Of a stretch of DNA of 6,574 nucleotides, positions 1 through 5,982 are shown piece by piece. The position numbers were made by a program, and so were the translations under genes. This stretch comes from GWA2-46-10 sp964361435 (GTDB lineage Bacteria; Patescibacteriota; Minisyncoccia; UBA6257; Colwellbacteraceae), in NCBI GenBank assembly GCA_964361435.1, contig CAYIAN010000028.1:1-6574 (forward strand), read 5' to 3'. Position 1 is the stretch's first letter; each line of letters begins with the position of its first letter. The notes under the pieces are model-generated. The model was not told the origin of the DNA. It searched no databases and was given only the letters and a program-made list of their open reading frames with translations.

Positions 1-528
1 ACTGTCCCCTGCGCGGAAAGCAAGATAGTACATCCCTATGGAACTTATTCCTTCAAACCCTATCAACTTATCGAAAAGCCCACCAAAGTATTTGAAGACC
101 ATTAAGCCCGCACCCAAAGCGGCTACCAGAGTAACCAAGCTGTTGGGAATAATTTTCAAACGCAAATCGATAATGGATATGAGAAGCAAAATCCAAAGAC
201 AGACCACCCAGAAAAGTGCGGGAACTCCAAAACCAATCTGTAGTGGCACAAAAAGCGCTACCAAGGCGGCGAGTATTTCAATTAACGGGTATTTCCCAGA
301 GATAGGCTTCTTGCAAGTGCGACACTTTCCCCTTAGAAAAAGAAAGCTAAAAACCGGGATTAAATCAACCCACCTAAGTTCGTGTCCCCCGTGTTGGCAC
401 CTAGAGCGTCCCTTAAGGGCATTTCTGAACCCATTCTTTGCTGAATACCTAGACCCGAGAACACCAACAAAACTGCCCATGGCAGCTCCGAATACGAGAA
501 GTAATATGTTTACTGCCACCTCCGGCAT
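1..528 (-). CDS. pilD: Prepilin peptidase PilD (type IV leader peptidase), C-terminus beyond left edge
   Basis: An integral membrane aspartyl protease that cleaves the pilin leader after glycine and, in many family members, N-methylates the new N-terminus. The visible 176 residues start with a hydrophobic helix (about 5-26) carrying a GSFVGVLGSR segment, the counterpart of the family GSFxNVxxxR motif. A cytoplasmic zinc-binding loop follows (about 40-77, with LRWVDLIPVFSFL), then membrane helices. The first catalytic aspartate is Asp121 in SIIDLRLKIIP. The GxGD motif with the second aspartate is not clearly seen. Asp175 in RAGDS is only 54 residues on, shorter than the roughly 64 typical of the family, so the real motif probably lies just off the edge. 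The usual first CxxC is CQHG (Cys44, Gly47), while the second (Cys69, Cys72) is intact. ATG 528 follows the pilin stop by 11 bases with no clear ribosome site, and TTG 537 is an alternative start. Identity is secure from the motifs and context. Confidence 0.93.
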   Translation of the reverse strand, partial: MPEVAVNILLLVFGAAMGSFVGVLGSRYSAKNGFRNALKGRSRCQHGGHELRWVDLIPVFSFLFLRGKCRTCKKPISGKYPLIEILAALVALFVPLQIGFGVPALFWVVCLWILLLISIIDLRLKIIPNSLVTLVAALGAGLMVFKYFGGLFDKLIGFEGISSIGMYYLAFRAGDS

Positions 529-539
529 AAGTACCAATT

Positions 540-1061
540 TTAGCTACTGCCTATGCAGTAGTAGTTATTAACATCGGCGCACGACAGATTAAATTCAGCA
601 TCAGGATCATCTATTTCCACCCCAGTATCCTCTAACGCGCTACTGGGATTTTCTAAAGTAGCCCTTAAAATATATTTGAACCCATCTGGAGATTCGTAAG
701 CATACTGGTCGTGGCCGCTTGATACCGTAGGATCCCCGGGCAATTTAGATTCATCGCTAATCACACCTACTGTCTCCATGGCAGTAGCTAGGTGAAGCCA
801 AGTGGTAATGTTAGTTCCCCCTGAACAGGGCGTGCTGGGTACCCCCGTGGTCTGTGGATAAAAACCACAACGAGTATAGAAAAGTTCCAAGCTATTCTGT
901 ACTCCCCTTAAATCTCCAATTCTTTTTGTATCCCTAGCAGTTTCTTGAAAACCAGTAATTCCCACAAGTACGATACCGGCCAAAATAGAGATGACCGCTA
1001 TCACGATCAGCATCTCGATTAGGGTAAATCCCTGAATAGATTTTCTCTGCATATGATTCAT
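540..1061 (-). CDS. Type IV pilin / GspG-like pseudopilin (prepilin with class III leader)
   Basis: The filament subunit, or a minor pilin, of the system encoded around it. The leader is short and positively charged and ends IQG, with predicted cleavage between Gly11 and Phe12. Mature residue +5 is the conserved glutamate (Glu16), followed by a hydrophobic alpha-1 helix to about residue 37, then ARDTKRIGDLR and an LELFYTRCGFYP segment typical of GspG-like and CPR pilins. The C-terminal domain looks like the pseudopilin beta-sheet (YAYESPDGFKYILRATLE). Four cysteines (65, 79, 161, 169) could form two disulfides, the last pair closing a C-terminal loop. An acidic stretch at 144-156 could bind metal. 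ATG 1061 lies 4 bases after the pilC stop with no Shine-Dalgarno. The second ATG (Met4, base 1052) gives an equally good 8-residue leader. This is the only pilin in the window, so major versus minor status cannot be decided. Confidence 0.93.
   Translation of the reverse strand: MNHMQRKSIQGFTLIEMLIVIAVISILAGIVLVGITGFQETARDTKRIGDLRGVQNSLELFYTRCGFYPQTTGVPSTPCSGGTNITTWLHLATAMETVGVISDESKLPGDPTVSSGHDQYAYESPDGFKYILRATLENPSSALEDTGVEIDDPDAEFNLSCADVNNYYCIGSS
544..561 (-). other. Perfect 7-bp hairpin at the pilin 3' end, before pilD
   Basis: Plus-strand CTACTGC (544-550), loop CTAT, then GCAGTAG (555-561) forms a perfect 7-bp stem, equally present in the minus-strand transcript. It covers the last pilin codons and ends just before the TAA stop. 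It is followed by CTAAAATTGG, not a U-run, so it is not a standard intrinsic terminator. It lies 15 bases upstream of the pilD ATG and could protect a 3' end or limit pilD translation. The function is inferred. Confidence 0.4.
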
Positions 1062-1068
1062 TATATCA
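1060..1068 (-). promoter_or_regulatory. Candidate extended -10 promoter element at the pilin start
   Basis: Read on the minus strand, TGATATAAT is a perfect extended -10 (TGn plus TATAAT). Its TGA is the pilC stop and its last two bases overlap the first pilin ATG. No good -35 is visible at the expected distance, which extended -10 promoters can tolerate. Transcription would begin about 7 bases downstream, at or beside the second pilin ATG (base 1052), giving a nearly leaderless mRNA. The match is seen directly; promoter function is inference. Confidence 0.35.
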
Positions 1069-2274
1069 GAAACTCTGTACCAAATTGTATATCGGAACCA
1101 AAATAGAGGCGAAAAGCCCCCCTACCATAACCCCAATAACAACCATTAATATTGGCTGTACCAGCTCCACCAGGTTGCCAACCATAGTGTCTACTTCCCT
1201 TGTGTAAAAGTCGCCCACTCTGCCCATTAATTCTTCCAAACGTCCGGTCTTTTCTCCAACCGCAATCATCTGACTCACGAAAGGAGGAAAGAATTCTTGG
1301 TGTTTAGCCAAAGATTGAGAAAGAAGTTCTCCCTTCCGGATATCATCCGCAGCGCTGTTTAAAATGTCCCCGTAGGCTGGTGAACCAATGGCATCTCCGG
1401 CGATTTCAACTGCCTGCGCTATGGGGATAGCCCCCCTTAAAAGTACCGACAAAGATTCTGCAAATCTCGCTACGTGAAGCTGTTTCAATAATTTGGAAAA
1501 CCCCGGTGTCCTCAATACTAATTCGTCTATAACAACCCTGCCCTCTTCTGTTTTGAAATAGTCGTAGATGACGAAAACCACGAAAGCAAACCCCAAAACC
1601 ACCATCCACCACCAGGAAGATAGAAACTCTCCGCTTTGAATCATGATTTTTGTGAAAAAGGGAACGTCCACCCCTGCCTCATCAAAGATAGGTCCAATTT
1701 GGGGCAAAACTACGGTTGCGATAATACCCCCAACAACCAGAAATAGGACCACCATCACTACTGGATAAATCAAAGCTCCCTTCACTTTTGAAATTAAGAC
1801 GGCCTGTTTTTCTATATGCTCTGCAAGATACCCGGTAGCTTCTTCCACCCTCCCAGTCACCTCCGCCGAACGAATCATATTCACATAAAACCCCGAAAAA
1901 GCTTGGGGGTGTCGCCCCATAGCTTGAGACAAGGATAAACCTCCATCCACATCCCTCGATACCTCTCCTACAATATCTCTCAAAGTGGGATTGGTGGTTT
2001 GAGCTTGGATAGTTTTTAAAGAATCATTGAGGGCAACTTTTGCTCCAAGCATAGTTGCAAACTGCCTGCTGAAAATCATCATGTCTTTAGGCTTTACCTG
2101 CTCGAGATATCCGATAAATCTGTCGTACCATTTCTTGCCTTCAGCCTCTTCCATGCTAAGCACAAAAAGACTGTGGCCTTGTAGGGTAGCCGTAGCAACG
2201 CTCTGATTGACTCCTTCCACAAAGCCAACCTGCAATTCTCCTGTCTTAGTTCTTGCTTTATATTTGAACTTCAT
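1066..2274 (-). CDS. pilC: Type IV pilus inner-membrane platform protein PilC (GspF family)
   Basis: The polytopic platform on which pilin subunits are assembled; it is thought to be turned by PilB and PilT from the cytoplasm. The 402 residues match the usual family length. The short N-terminal start (MKFKYKARTKTGELQVGFVEG) is the family opening. Two GspF repeats follow, at about 67-191 and 269-393, each with the typical helical-bundle signature (FSRQFATMLGAKVALNDSL; ARFAESLSVLLRGAIPIAQA) and a GRVEE/GRLEE segment. Three membrane helices are visible at about 167-190, 221-239 and 370-393, the last in the conserved LVQPILMVVIGVMVGG context. The start is 5 bases after the pilT stop, with a weak AAGAG-like ribosome site overlapping that junction. 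The TGA stop also forms part of a candidate promoter for the pilin. A GspF of a secretion system is the only alternative, and neighbouring pilT makes a pilus far more likely. Confidence 0.96.
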   Translation of the reverse strand: MKFKYKARTKTGELQVGFVEGVNQSVATATLQGHSLFVLSMEEAEGKKWYDRFIGYLEQVKPKDMMIFSRQFATMLGAKVALNDSLKTIQAQTTNPTLRDIVGEVSRDVDGGLSLSQAMGRHPQAFSGFYVNMIRSAEVTGRVEEATGYLAEHIEKQAVLISKVKGALIYPVVMVVLFLVVGGIIATVVLPQIGPIFDEAGVDVPFFTKIMIQSGEFLSSWWWMVVLGFAFVVFVIYDYFKTEEGRVVIDELVLRTPGFSKLLKQLHVARFAESLSVLLRGAIPIAQAVEIAGDAIGSPAYGDILNSAADDIRKGELLSQSLAKHQEFFPPFVSQMIAVGEKTGRLEELMGRVGDFYTREVDTMVGNLVELVQPILMVVIGVMVGGLFASILVPIYNLVQSF

Positions 2275-2279
2275 TGCTC

Positions 2280-3350
2280 TTACATCTTCTCAAGCAAGAT
2301 GCGTAATTCAGAGGGGTTTAGAGAGTAAAGCTCTGCGTCCTCCATGCGCACCTCCTTTTTTTGAATGAGCTCTGCTAGGGATCGGTTTAGGGTAACCATG
2401 CCTTGCTGTAAACTCGTCTCAATAACCAAATCAATCTGATAAGCCTTATTTTCCCTAATGAGATTTCTGATGGCGGAGTTCACAAACATAATCTCAACCG
2501 CAGGCACTCTTCCCCCATCCACCCTCGGCACCAATCTTTGGGAAAGTATTCCAACCAGCGTAGCGGCCAATTGAGAGGTAACCTGTCCCTGTTGAGAGGC
2601 TGGGAAAGAATCAATAATACGATCAATTGTCTGAGCCGCCGAGTTGGTGTGTAGGGTGGAAAAGACCAAGTGCCCCGTCTCCGCCGCAGTCATGGCGGTC
2701 GCGATTGACTCTATATCCCTCATCTCTCCAATCATAATGACATCGGGGTCTTGCCTCAAAATTGATTTCAAGCCGTCTTTGAAGGCCGGTGTGTCTGCCC
2801 CCACTTCTCTCTGGGAAATAATGGCTCGATCTTGAACAAAAAGGTATTCGATTGGATCTTCCACGGTAATGATGTGATCCATACGTGTGTGATTAATTTC
2901 ATCGAGTAGGGCTGCCAGAGTTGTTGACTTTCCTTGTCCCGCCGGGCCAGTCACTAGAAAAAATCCCTGATTGAGTCTTGCAAACTCGTGCAAGATGCTG
3001 GGCAATGCCAAATCCTCAATAGTTTTGATCTCAGATGGGATCAGGCGTAGCGCTGCGGCCATAAAGCCTTTTTGGAAAAAGACGTTTACCCTAAACCGTG
3101 CCTTGTCTTCAAAATTATACGAAAGATCCAAGTCTCCCTTTGCAATAAATTGTTCTTTTTGTTTGTCGGTAAGTAGAGCCATTACTAATCCTTGAGTGTC
3201 TTCTGGAGTCAGTATTGGCTCTTGAGACATATCGATAAGTTTTCCGTCTATCCTCAATATAGGTCGCCTTCCCACGGCAAGGTGCAAATCAGAAACACCC
3301 TGCTTGGCAGCGGCTAACATGAGGGCTTTTAATCTTTGAATATAATCCAT
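2280..3350 (-). CDS. pilT: Pilus retraction ATPase PilT
   Basis: A hexameric cytoplasmic ATPase that powers pilus disassembly and retraction. The N-terminal PAS-like domain (about 1-110) opens with GVSDLHLAVGRRPILRIDG, typical of PilT. The ATPase core carries Walker A at 135-142 (GPAGQGKS), an Asp box (HIITVEDPIEYLF, about 159-171), Walker B at 201-209 ending in catalytic Glu209, and a His box (TGHLVFSTLHTN, 225-236). The C-terminal AIRNLIRE motif (293-300), which separates retraction ATPases from extension ATPases and is needed for retraction in studied PilTs, is complete. At 356 residues it has normal PilT length. The Walker A sequence differs from the common GPTGSGKS but keeps all essential glycines, Lys141 and Ser142. 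It lies 32 bases after pilB. ATG 3350 is chosen because the family domain begins immediately, although its ribosome site is poor. Confidence 0.96.
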   Translation of the reverse strand: MDYIQRLKALMLAAAKQGVSDLHLAVGRRPILRIDGKLIDMSQEPILTPEDTQGLVMALLTDKQKEQFIAKGDLDLSYNFEDKARFRVNVFFQKGFMAAALRLIPSEIKTIEDLALPSILHEFARLNQGFFLVTGPAGQGKSTTLAALLDEINHTRMDHIITVEDPIEYLFVQDRAIISQREVGADTPAFKDGLKSILRQDPDVIMIGEMRDIESIATAMTAAETGHLVFSTLHTNSAAQTIDRIIDSFPASQQGQVTSQLAATLVGILSQRLVPRVDGGRVPAVEIMFVNSAIRNLIRENKAYQIDLVIETSLQQGMVTLNRSLAELIQKKEVRMEDAELYSLNPSELRILLEKM

Positions 3351-3352
3351 CT

Positions 3353-3378
3353 CTAATATTCTAACATTATTTCCCTTT
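3353..3378 (-). promoter_or_regulatory. Strong Shine-Dalgarno and four-codon mini-ORF ahead of pilT
   Basis: The pilB-pilT gap contains AAAGGGA (bases 3378-3372 on the minus strand), the best ribosome site I see in the window. It is 21 bases from the pilT ATG, too far for normal use, but only 4 bases from another ATG (3367). That ATG opens ATG TTA GAA TAT TAG, encoding MLEY, which stops 2 bases before the pilT start. The arrangement would suit translational coupling by termination and re-initiation. The sequence is seen directly; the regulatory role is inference and may be fortuitous. Confidence 0.35.
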
Positions 3379-3382
3379 ACAT

Positions 3383-5119
3383 TTATTCACTTGCTGATGT
3401 TTCCCTAAGGACATCCTCCATACCGACTACCCCATCCAGGGCTTTCATAATCCCGTCCTGGCGCATGGTAACCAAACCTTGTCTGTGTGCTTCATCCACA
3501 ATTTTCCCCTCAGAAGGATCACTGTTAATGATTCCTTCAAGTTCCCTCGTCATTTCTAGGGTTTCAAAGAGAGCAATTCTCCCTTTGAAGCTTTTTTCTT
3601 TGCAATCCTTAGATGGTCTAAAAATCTTGTATGGTTTTTGATACTTCGAAACTGCTGCCTTCAAATCCTCAGGGAGCTTAGAAAATTCCGTTTCAATTAT
3701 CTGCTGCACTTCTGCTGGAGCTTCCACTGCCTCCTTGCACTCAGGGCTTAATCTGCGCACCAACCTTTGGGCCACGACAACATTCAAAGCCGCGGGGATC
3801 AAAAACGGATCCACGCCCATATCCATCAATCTAGGAATTGCTCCGGCCGCGTCATTGGTGTGCAATGTAGAAAGCACTATATGGCCAGTGAGGGCTGCGT
3901 GCACCGCAAGCTCTGCTGTCTCACTATCGCGAATCTCTCCGACCATAATGACATCTGGATCTTGGCGAAGAATCTGTCTCAGTCCTGAGGCGAAAGTGTA
4001 TCCGATTTCCGGTTTGACCTGGGATTGGTTCACTCCGTCAATAAAATATTCAACCGGATCTTCCAAACTTACTATATTTGAGATTCCGGTGTTGAGGATT
4101 TTGAGTAAGGCATATAAAGTAGTCGTCTTTCCGGAACCAGTTGGGCCGGTTACGAGAATCATTCCATAGGGCTTATCAATAGCCTGCTTAACGCGCTTGG
4201 CATTGTTGCCTATCAAACCGAGATCCTCTACATTCTTCAAACCAACAGTTGGATCAAGAATTCTGATGGCTACTTTCTCTCCCGAGGGGGTGGGAAAAGT
4301 GGCCACGCGAAAATCTATATCCTTCCCGGATATGGTATCCCTAAAACGTCCGTCTTGGGGAACACGAGTCTCATCTATTTTTAAATTGGTGAGTACTTTG
4401 ACCCGCGCCAGGATAGCATCGTGGATTTTTAAAGGAAAACTAGAAACTTCTTTTAAATCGCCGTCTATTCTAAAGCGTACTCTCATACGATCCCTCTGGG
4501 GTTCTATGTGGATGTCAGACGCTCCCTGATCCACGGCGGAACGCAGGGTAGAGGAAACTATTTTGATGATGGGTGCTTCTTCCTGCACATCTATCCCCGA
4601 ATCAATGGAAGCTCTCCTAATTTCTCCGGACCTGGCAGTATCTTCATCGGATAAGGATTTAATAGCTTTATCGACTTCAGATTCATAGGGAGTGTATTTA
4701 AGCAGGACTCTCTCTAGGTCCGATCTTGATATTAGGTATACGCCGAGACTCACCTGACTCTGCTGCGCTATAAAACGCAAGGCGTCCTGCGCTTTGGGGT
4801 CTTGGGGATTGTCCATACCCACAACCAGCATTCCCCCGTCTAATCTCAACGGCACTGCCCTATAAGCTTTGGCGGTATTTTCCGGAATCAGCTTTAATAC
4901 GTCTTCCGTAATAGTTTTTAAATCCACCTGGTTATACGGTACCCCTATTACCTCCGCCTTGGTTTTAACAAAACTTACCTCATCAACCAAACGTCTTTCT
5001 AAAATTATGTCTTCTACCGATTTTCCAAGCGAGGCGGATTCAGTAAGTAATTTCTGACCGTCCTCAAGGGACATTAAAGACTTAGCTATCAGGCTGTTAA
5101 TTAGGGTGTTTCCGTCCAT
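3383..5119 (-). CDS. pilB: Pilus extension/assembly ATPase PilB (GspE family)
   Basis: A hexameric cytoplasmic motor that drives pilin polymerisation through PilC. The N-terminal MshEN/T2SSE_N domain spans about 1-145 (LGKSVEDIILERRLVDE, then VPYNQVDL and LRLDGGMLVVGMDNPQD); in relatives this fold can bind cyclic di-GMP, which is unproven here. A linker to about 178 leads into the second N-terminal domain (SDIHIEPQRDRMRVRFRIDG, 201-220) and the ATPase core. The core has Walker A at 325-332 (GPTGSGKT, Lys331), an Asp box (IVSLEDPVEYF, about 349-359), Walker B at 387-395 with Glu395, and a His box (TGHIVLSTLHTND, 411-423). The family's C-terminal tetracysteine zinc module is incomplete, with only Cys461 and Cys506 of the usual two CxxC pairs. 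Length 578 is normal. The start is 13 bases after the preceding stop, with a weak AGAG site. Confidence 0.96.
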   Translation of the reverse strand: MDGNTLINSLIAKSLMSLEDGQKLLTESASLGKSVEDIILERRLVDEVSFVKTKAEVIGVPYNQVDLKTITEDVLKLIPENTAKAYRAVPLRLDGGMLVVGMDNPQDPKAQDALRFIAQQSQVSLGVYLISRSDLERVLLKYTPYESEVDKAIKSLSDEDTARSGEIRRASIDSGIDVQEEAPIIKIVSSTLRSAVDQGASDIHIEPQRDRMRVRFRIDGDLKEVSSFPLKIHDAILARVKVLTNLKIDETRVPQDGRFRDTISGKDIDFRVATFPTPSGEKVAIRILDPTVGLKNVEDLGLIGNNAKRVKQAIDKPYGMILVTGPTGSGKTTTLYALLKILNTGISNIVSLEDPVEYFIDGVNQSQVKPEIGYTFASGLRQILRQDPDVIMVGEIRDSETAELAVHAALTGHIVLSTLHTNDAAGAIPRLMDMGVDPFLIPAALNVVVAQRLVRRLSPECKEAVEAPAEVQQIIETEFSKLPEDLKAAVSKYQKPYKIFRPSKDCKEKSFKGRIALFETLEMTRELEGIINSDPSEGKIVDEAHRQGLVTMRQDGIMKALDGVVGMEDVLRETSASE

Positions 5120-5132
5120 GCGCTCTAATTAA

Positions 5133-5420
5133 CTAAAACGGCGAAAAGGGGTTAGTCCTCCCTGCGGGACCCGCCTCAGCCTCCGACACGTGGCGTTTAA
5201 GGGATGAGAAAACAGTGCTTTGCGAAAAGTCGCTGGCGCTAAAATCCACCTTGGAAAGTTCCGAGATGCTCCCTACCTCCGGGGGAGCCACTACTTCTAT
5301 CAAGGGGGTTTTGGCAAAGAAAAGCATATATATTCCACCCGCCACAGCGACGACCACCAAAATCACCATTGTGATAGTGAAAAAACTTTTATTAGATTCT
5401 TCTTTGAAAGCGAATGCCAT
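5133..5420 (-). CDS. Small single-pass membrane protein in the PilP position of the pilus operon
   Basis: A 95-residue protein that I cannot assign to a named family. It has a short charged cytoplasmic N-terminus (MAFAFKEESNKS), one strong membrane helix at about 13-35, and a roughly 60-residue, low-complexity, Ser/Ala/Glu-rich outer segment without cysteines. It ends in GRTNPFSPF. It has no lipobox, so it is not a classical PilP lipoprotein. It starts 1 base after the pilO stop and ends 13 bases before pilB, so it is certainly translated with the pilus genes. The gene is in the slot where pilP follows pilO in Gram-negative operons, and the terminal R-x-N-P-F-x-P resembles short motifs I recall from PilP and GspC-type linkers. 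A role binding the PilN/PilO complex is therefore plausible but is inference only. There is no Shine-Dalgarno; translational coupling with pilO is likely. Confidence 0.85.
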   Translation of the reverse strand: MAFAFKEESNKSFFTITMVILVVVAVAGGIYMLFFAKTPLIEVVAPPEVGSISELSKVDFSASDFSQSTVFSSLKRHVSEAEAGPAGRTNPFSPF

Positions 5421-5421
5421 T

Positions 5422-5982
5422 TTATAGTTGATGATATACGTCGACCTCTATTTGATACTCGTACGGCCCAGGGGTAAATCCGGCATTTTCAACCTGGATT
5501 GATTGAACATCCATAATTCTGAAATTAGTCTCAAGGGCTTTCAAATATTCTTTGAGTGATTCGTAGTCGCCCATTAAATCCATGCTTACTCTTAACGCAC
5601 CAACCGGCCGCACGCTTTTTTCAAGCTCCGTTGGTTGGATAGCGAGAGGTCTGATGGATAGGGAGTTCATTAAAATACCGTTACTTGAGGCAATACCCTG
5701 GAATTGATTAATTATTGAAGCCACCTCTTCCTTCTCCGGCAAAATTACCGACAATACCCCTCTTAAATCAGCCACGCTCTTATATTGTCCGATCAGCCTC
5801 TGCACCGCGTCCACCGCCGTCTGCTCCTCGTCAAGTAATCCAGTCAAAGCTTTTCTTTCTCCCTTTAAATTTTGAATGTCATTATATTTGGGTATCAAAA
5901 GCGAAGAGTACACAAAGAGGGACCCTACAATCAGCATCAGGCTCGAGAGAATTCCTATTAATCTTTGGGCTGCCGGTTTCAT
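5422..5982 (-). CDS. pilO: Type IV pilus alignment protein PilO-like
   Basis: A bitopic inner-membrane protein that pairs with PilN to form the alignment complex linking the cytoplasmic motor to the outside. It has a short cytoplasmic N-terminus (MKPAAQRL), one membrane helix (about 8-29), and a heptad-rich coiled coil (about 32-70, NDIQNLKGERKALTGLL). The C-terminal ferredoxin-like domain (about 80-186) contains LPEKEEVASIINQFQGIASS, the family DLMGDYESLKEYLKALETN core, and a final beta strand. At 186 residues it is within the PilO range. Its ATG overlaps the pilN stop as ATGA, a hallmark of translational coupling. Assignment rests on architecture plus operon position; PilO and PilN families diverge strongly, so sequence similarity alone would be weak. 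Confidence 0.88.
   Translation of the reverse strand: MKPAAQRLIGILSSLMLIVGSLFVYSSLLIPKYNDIQNLKGERKALTGLLDEEQTAVDAVQRLIGQYKSVADLRGVLSVILPEKEEVASIINQFQGIASSNGILMNSLSIRPLAIQPTELEKSVRPVGALRVSMDLMGDYESLKEYLKALETNFRIMDVQSIQVENAGFTPGPYEYQIEVDVYHQL

Noticed and set aside
38..571. A 177-codon plus-strand reading frame at the left end
   Set aside because: It is antisense to pilD and the end of the pilin gene. The minus strand carries clear PilD motifs, and the plus-strand product has no recognisable domain and is rich in Pro, Lys and Ser as expected of an antisense shadow.
1406..1612. A 68-codon minus-strand frame inside pilC
   Set aside because: It is an alternate frame of a well-conserved PilC region, with no independent support.
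3351..3382. Possible internal promoter (AATAAT) in the pilB-pilT gap
   Set aside because: The -10 match is imperfect, no TG extension is present and no -35 is visible at 16-18 bases; the gap is simply AT-rich.
3735..4529. Plus-strand reading frames of 144 and 110 codons within pilB
   Set aside because: They are antisense to the conserved PilB ATPase core and show no domain, start site or spacing of their own.
540..5119. A type II secretion system (GspE/F/G) instead of a pilus
   Set aside because: A complete PilT with the AIRNLIRE retraction motif sits between pilB and pilC, and no secretin or other Gsp component is present.
5215..5477. Plus-strand frames opposite the 95-residue gene
   Set aside because: The minus-strand frame has a clean membrane helix and tight coupling to pilO and pilB; the plus-strand frames have neither.
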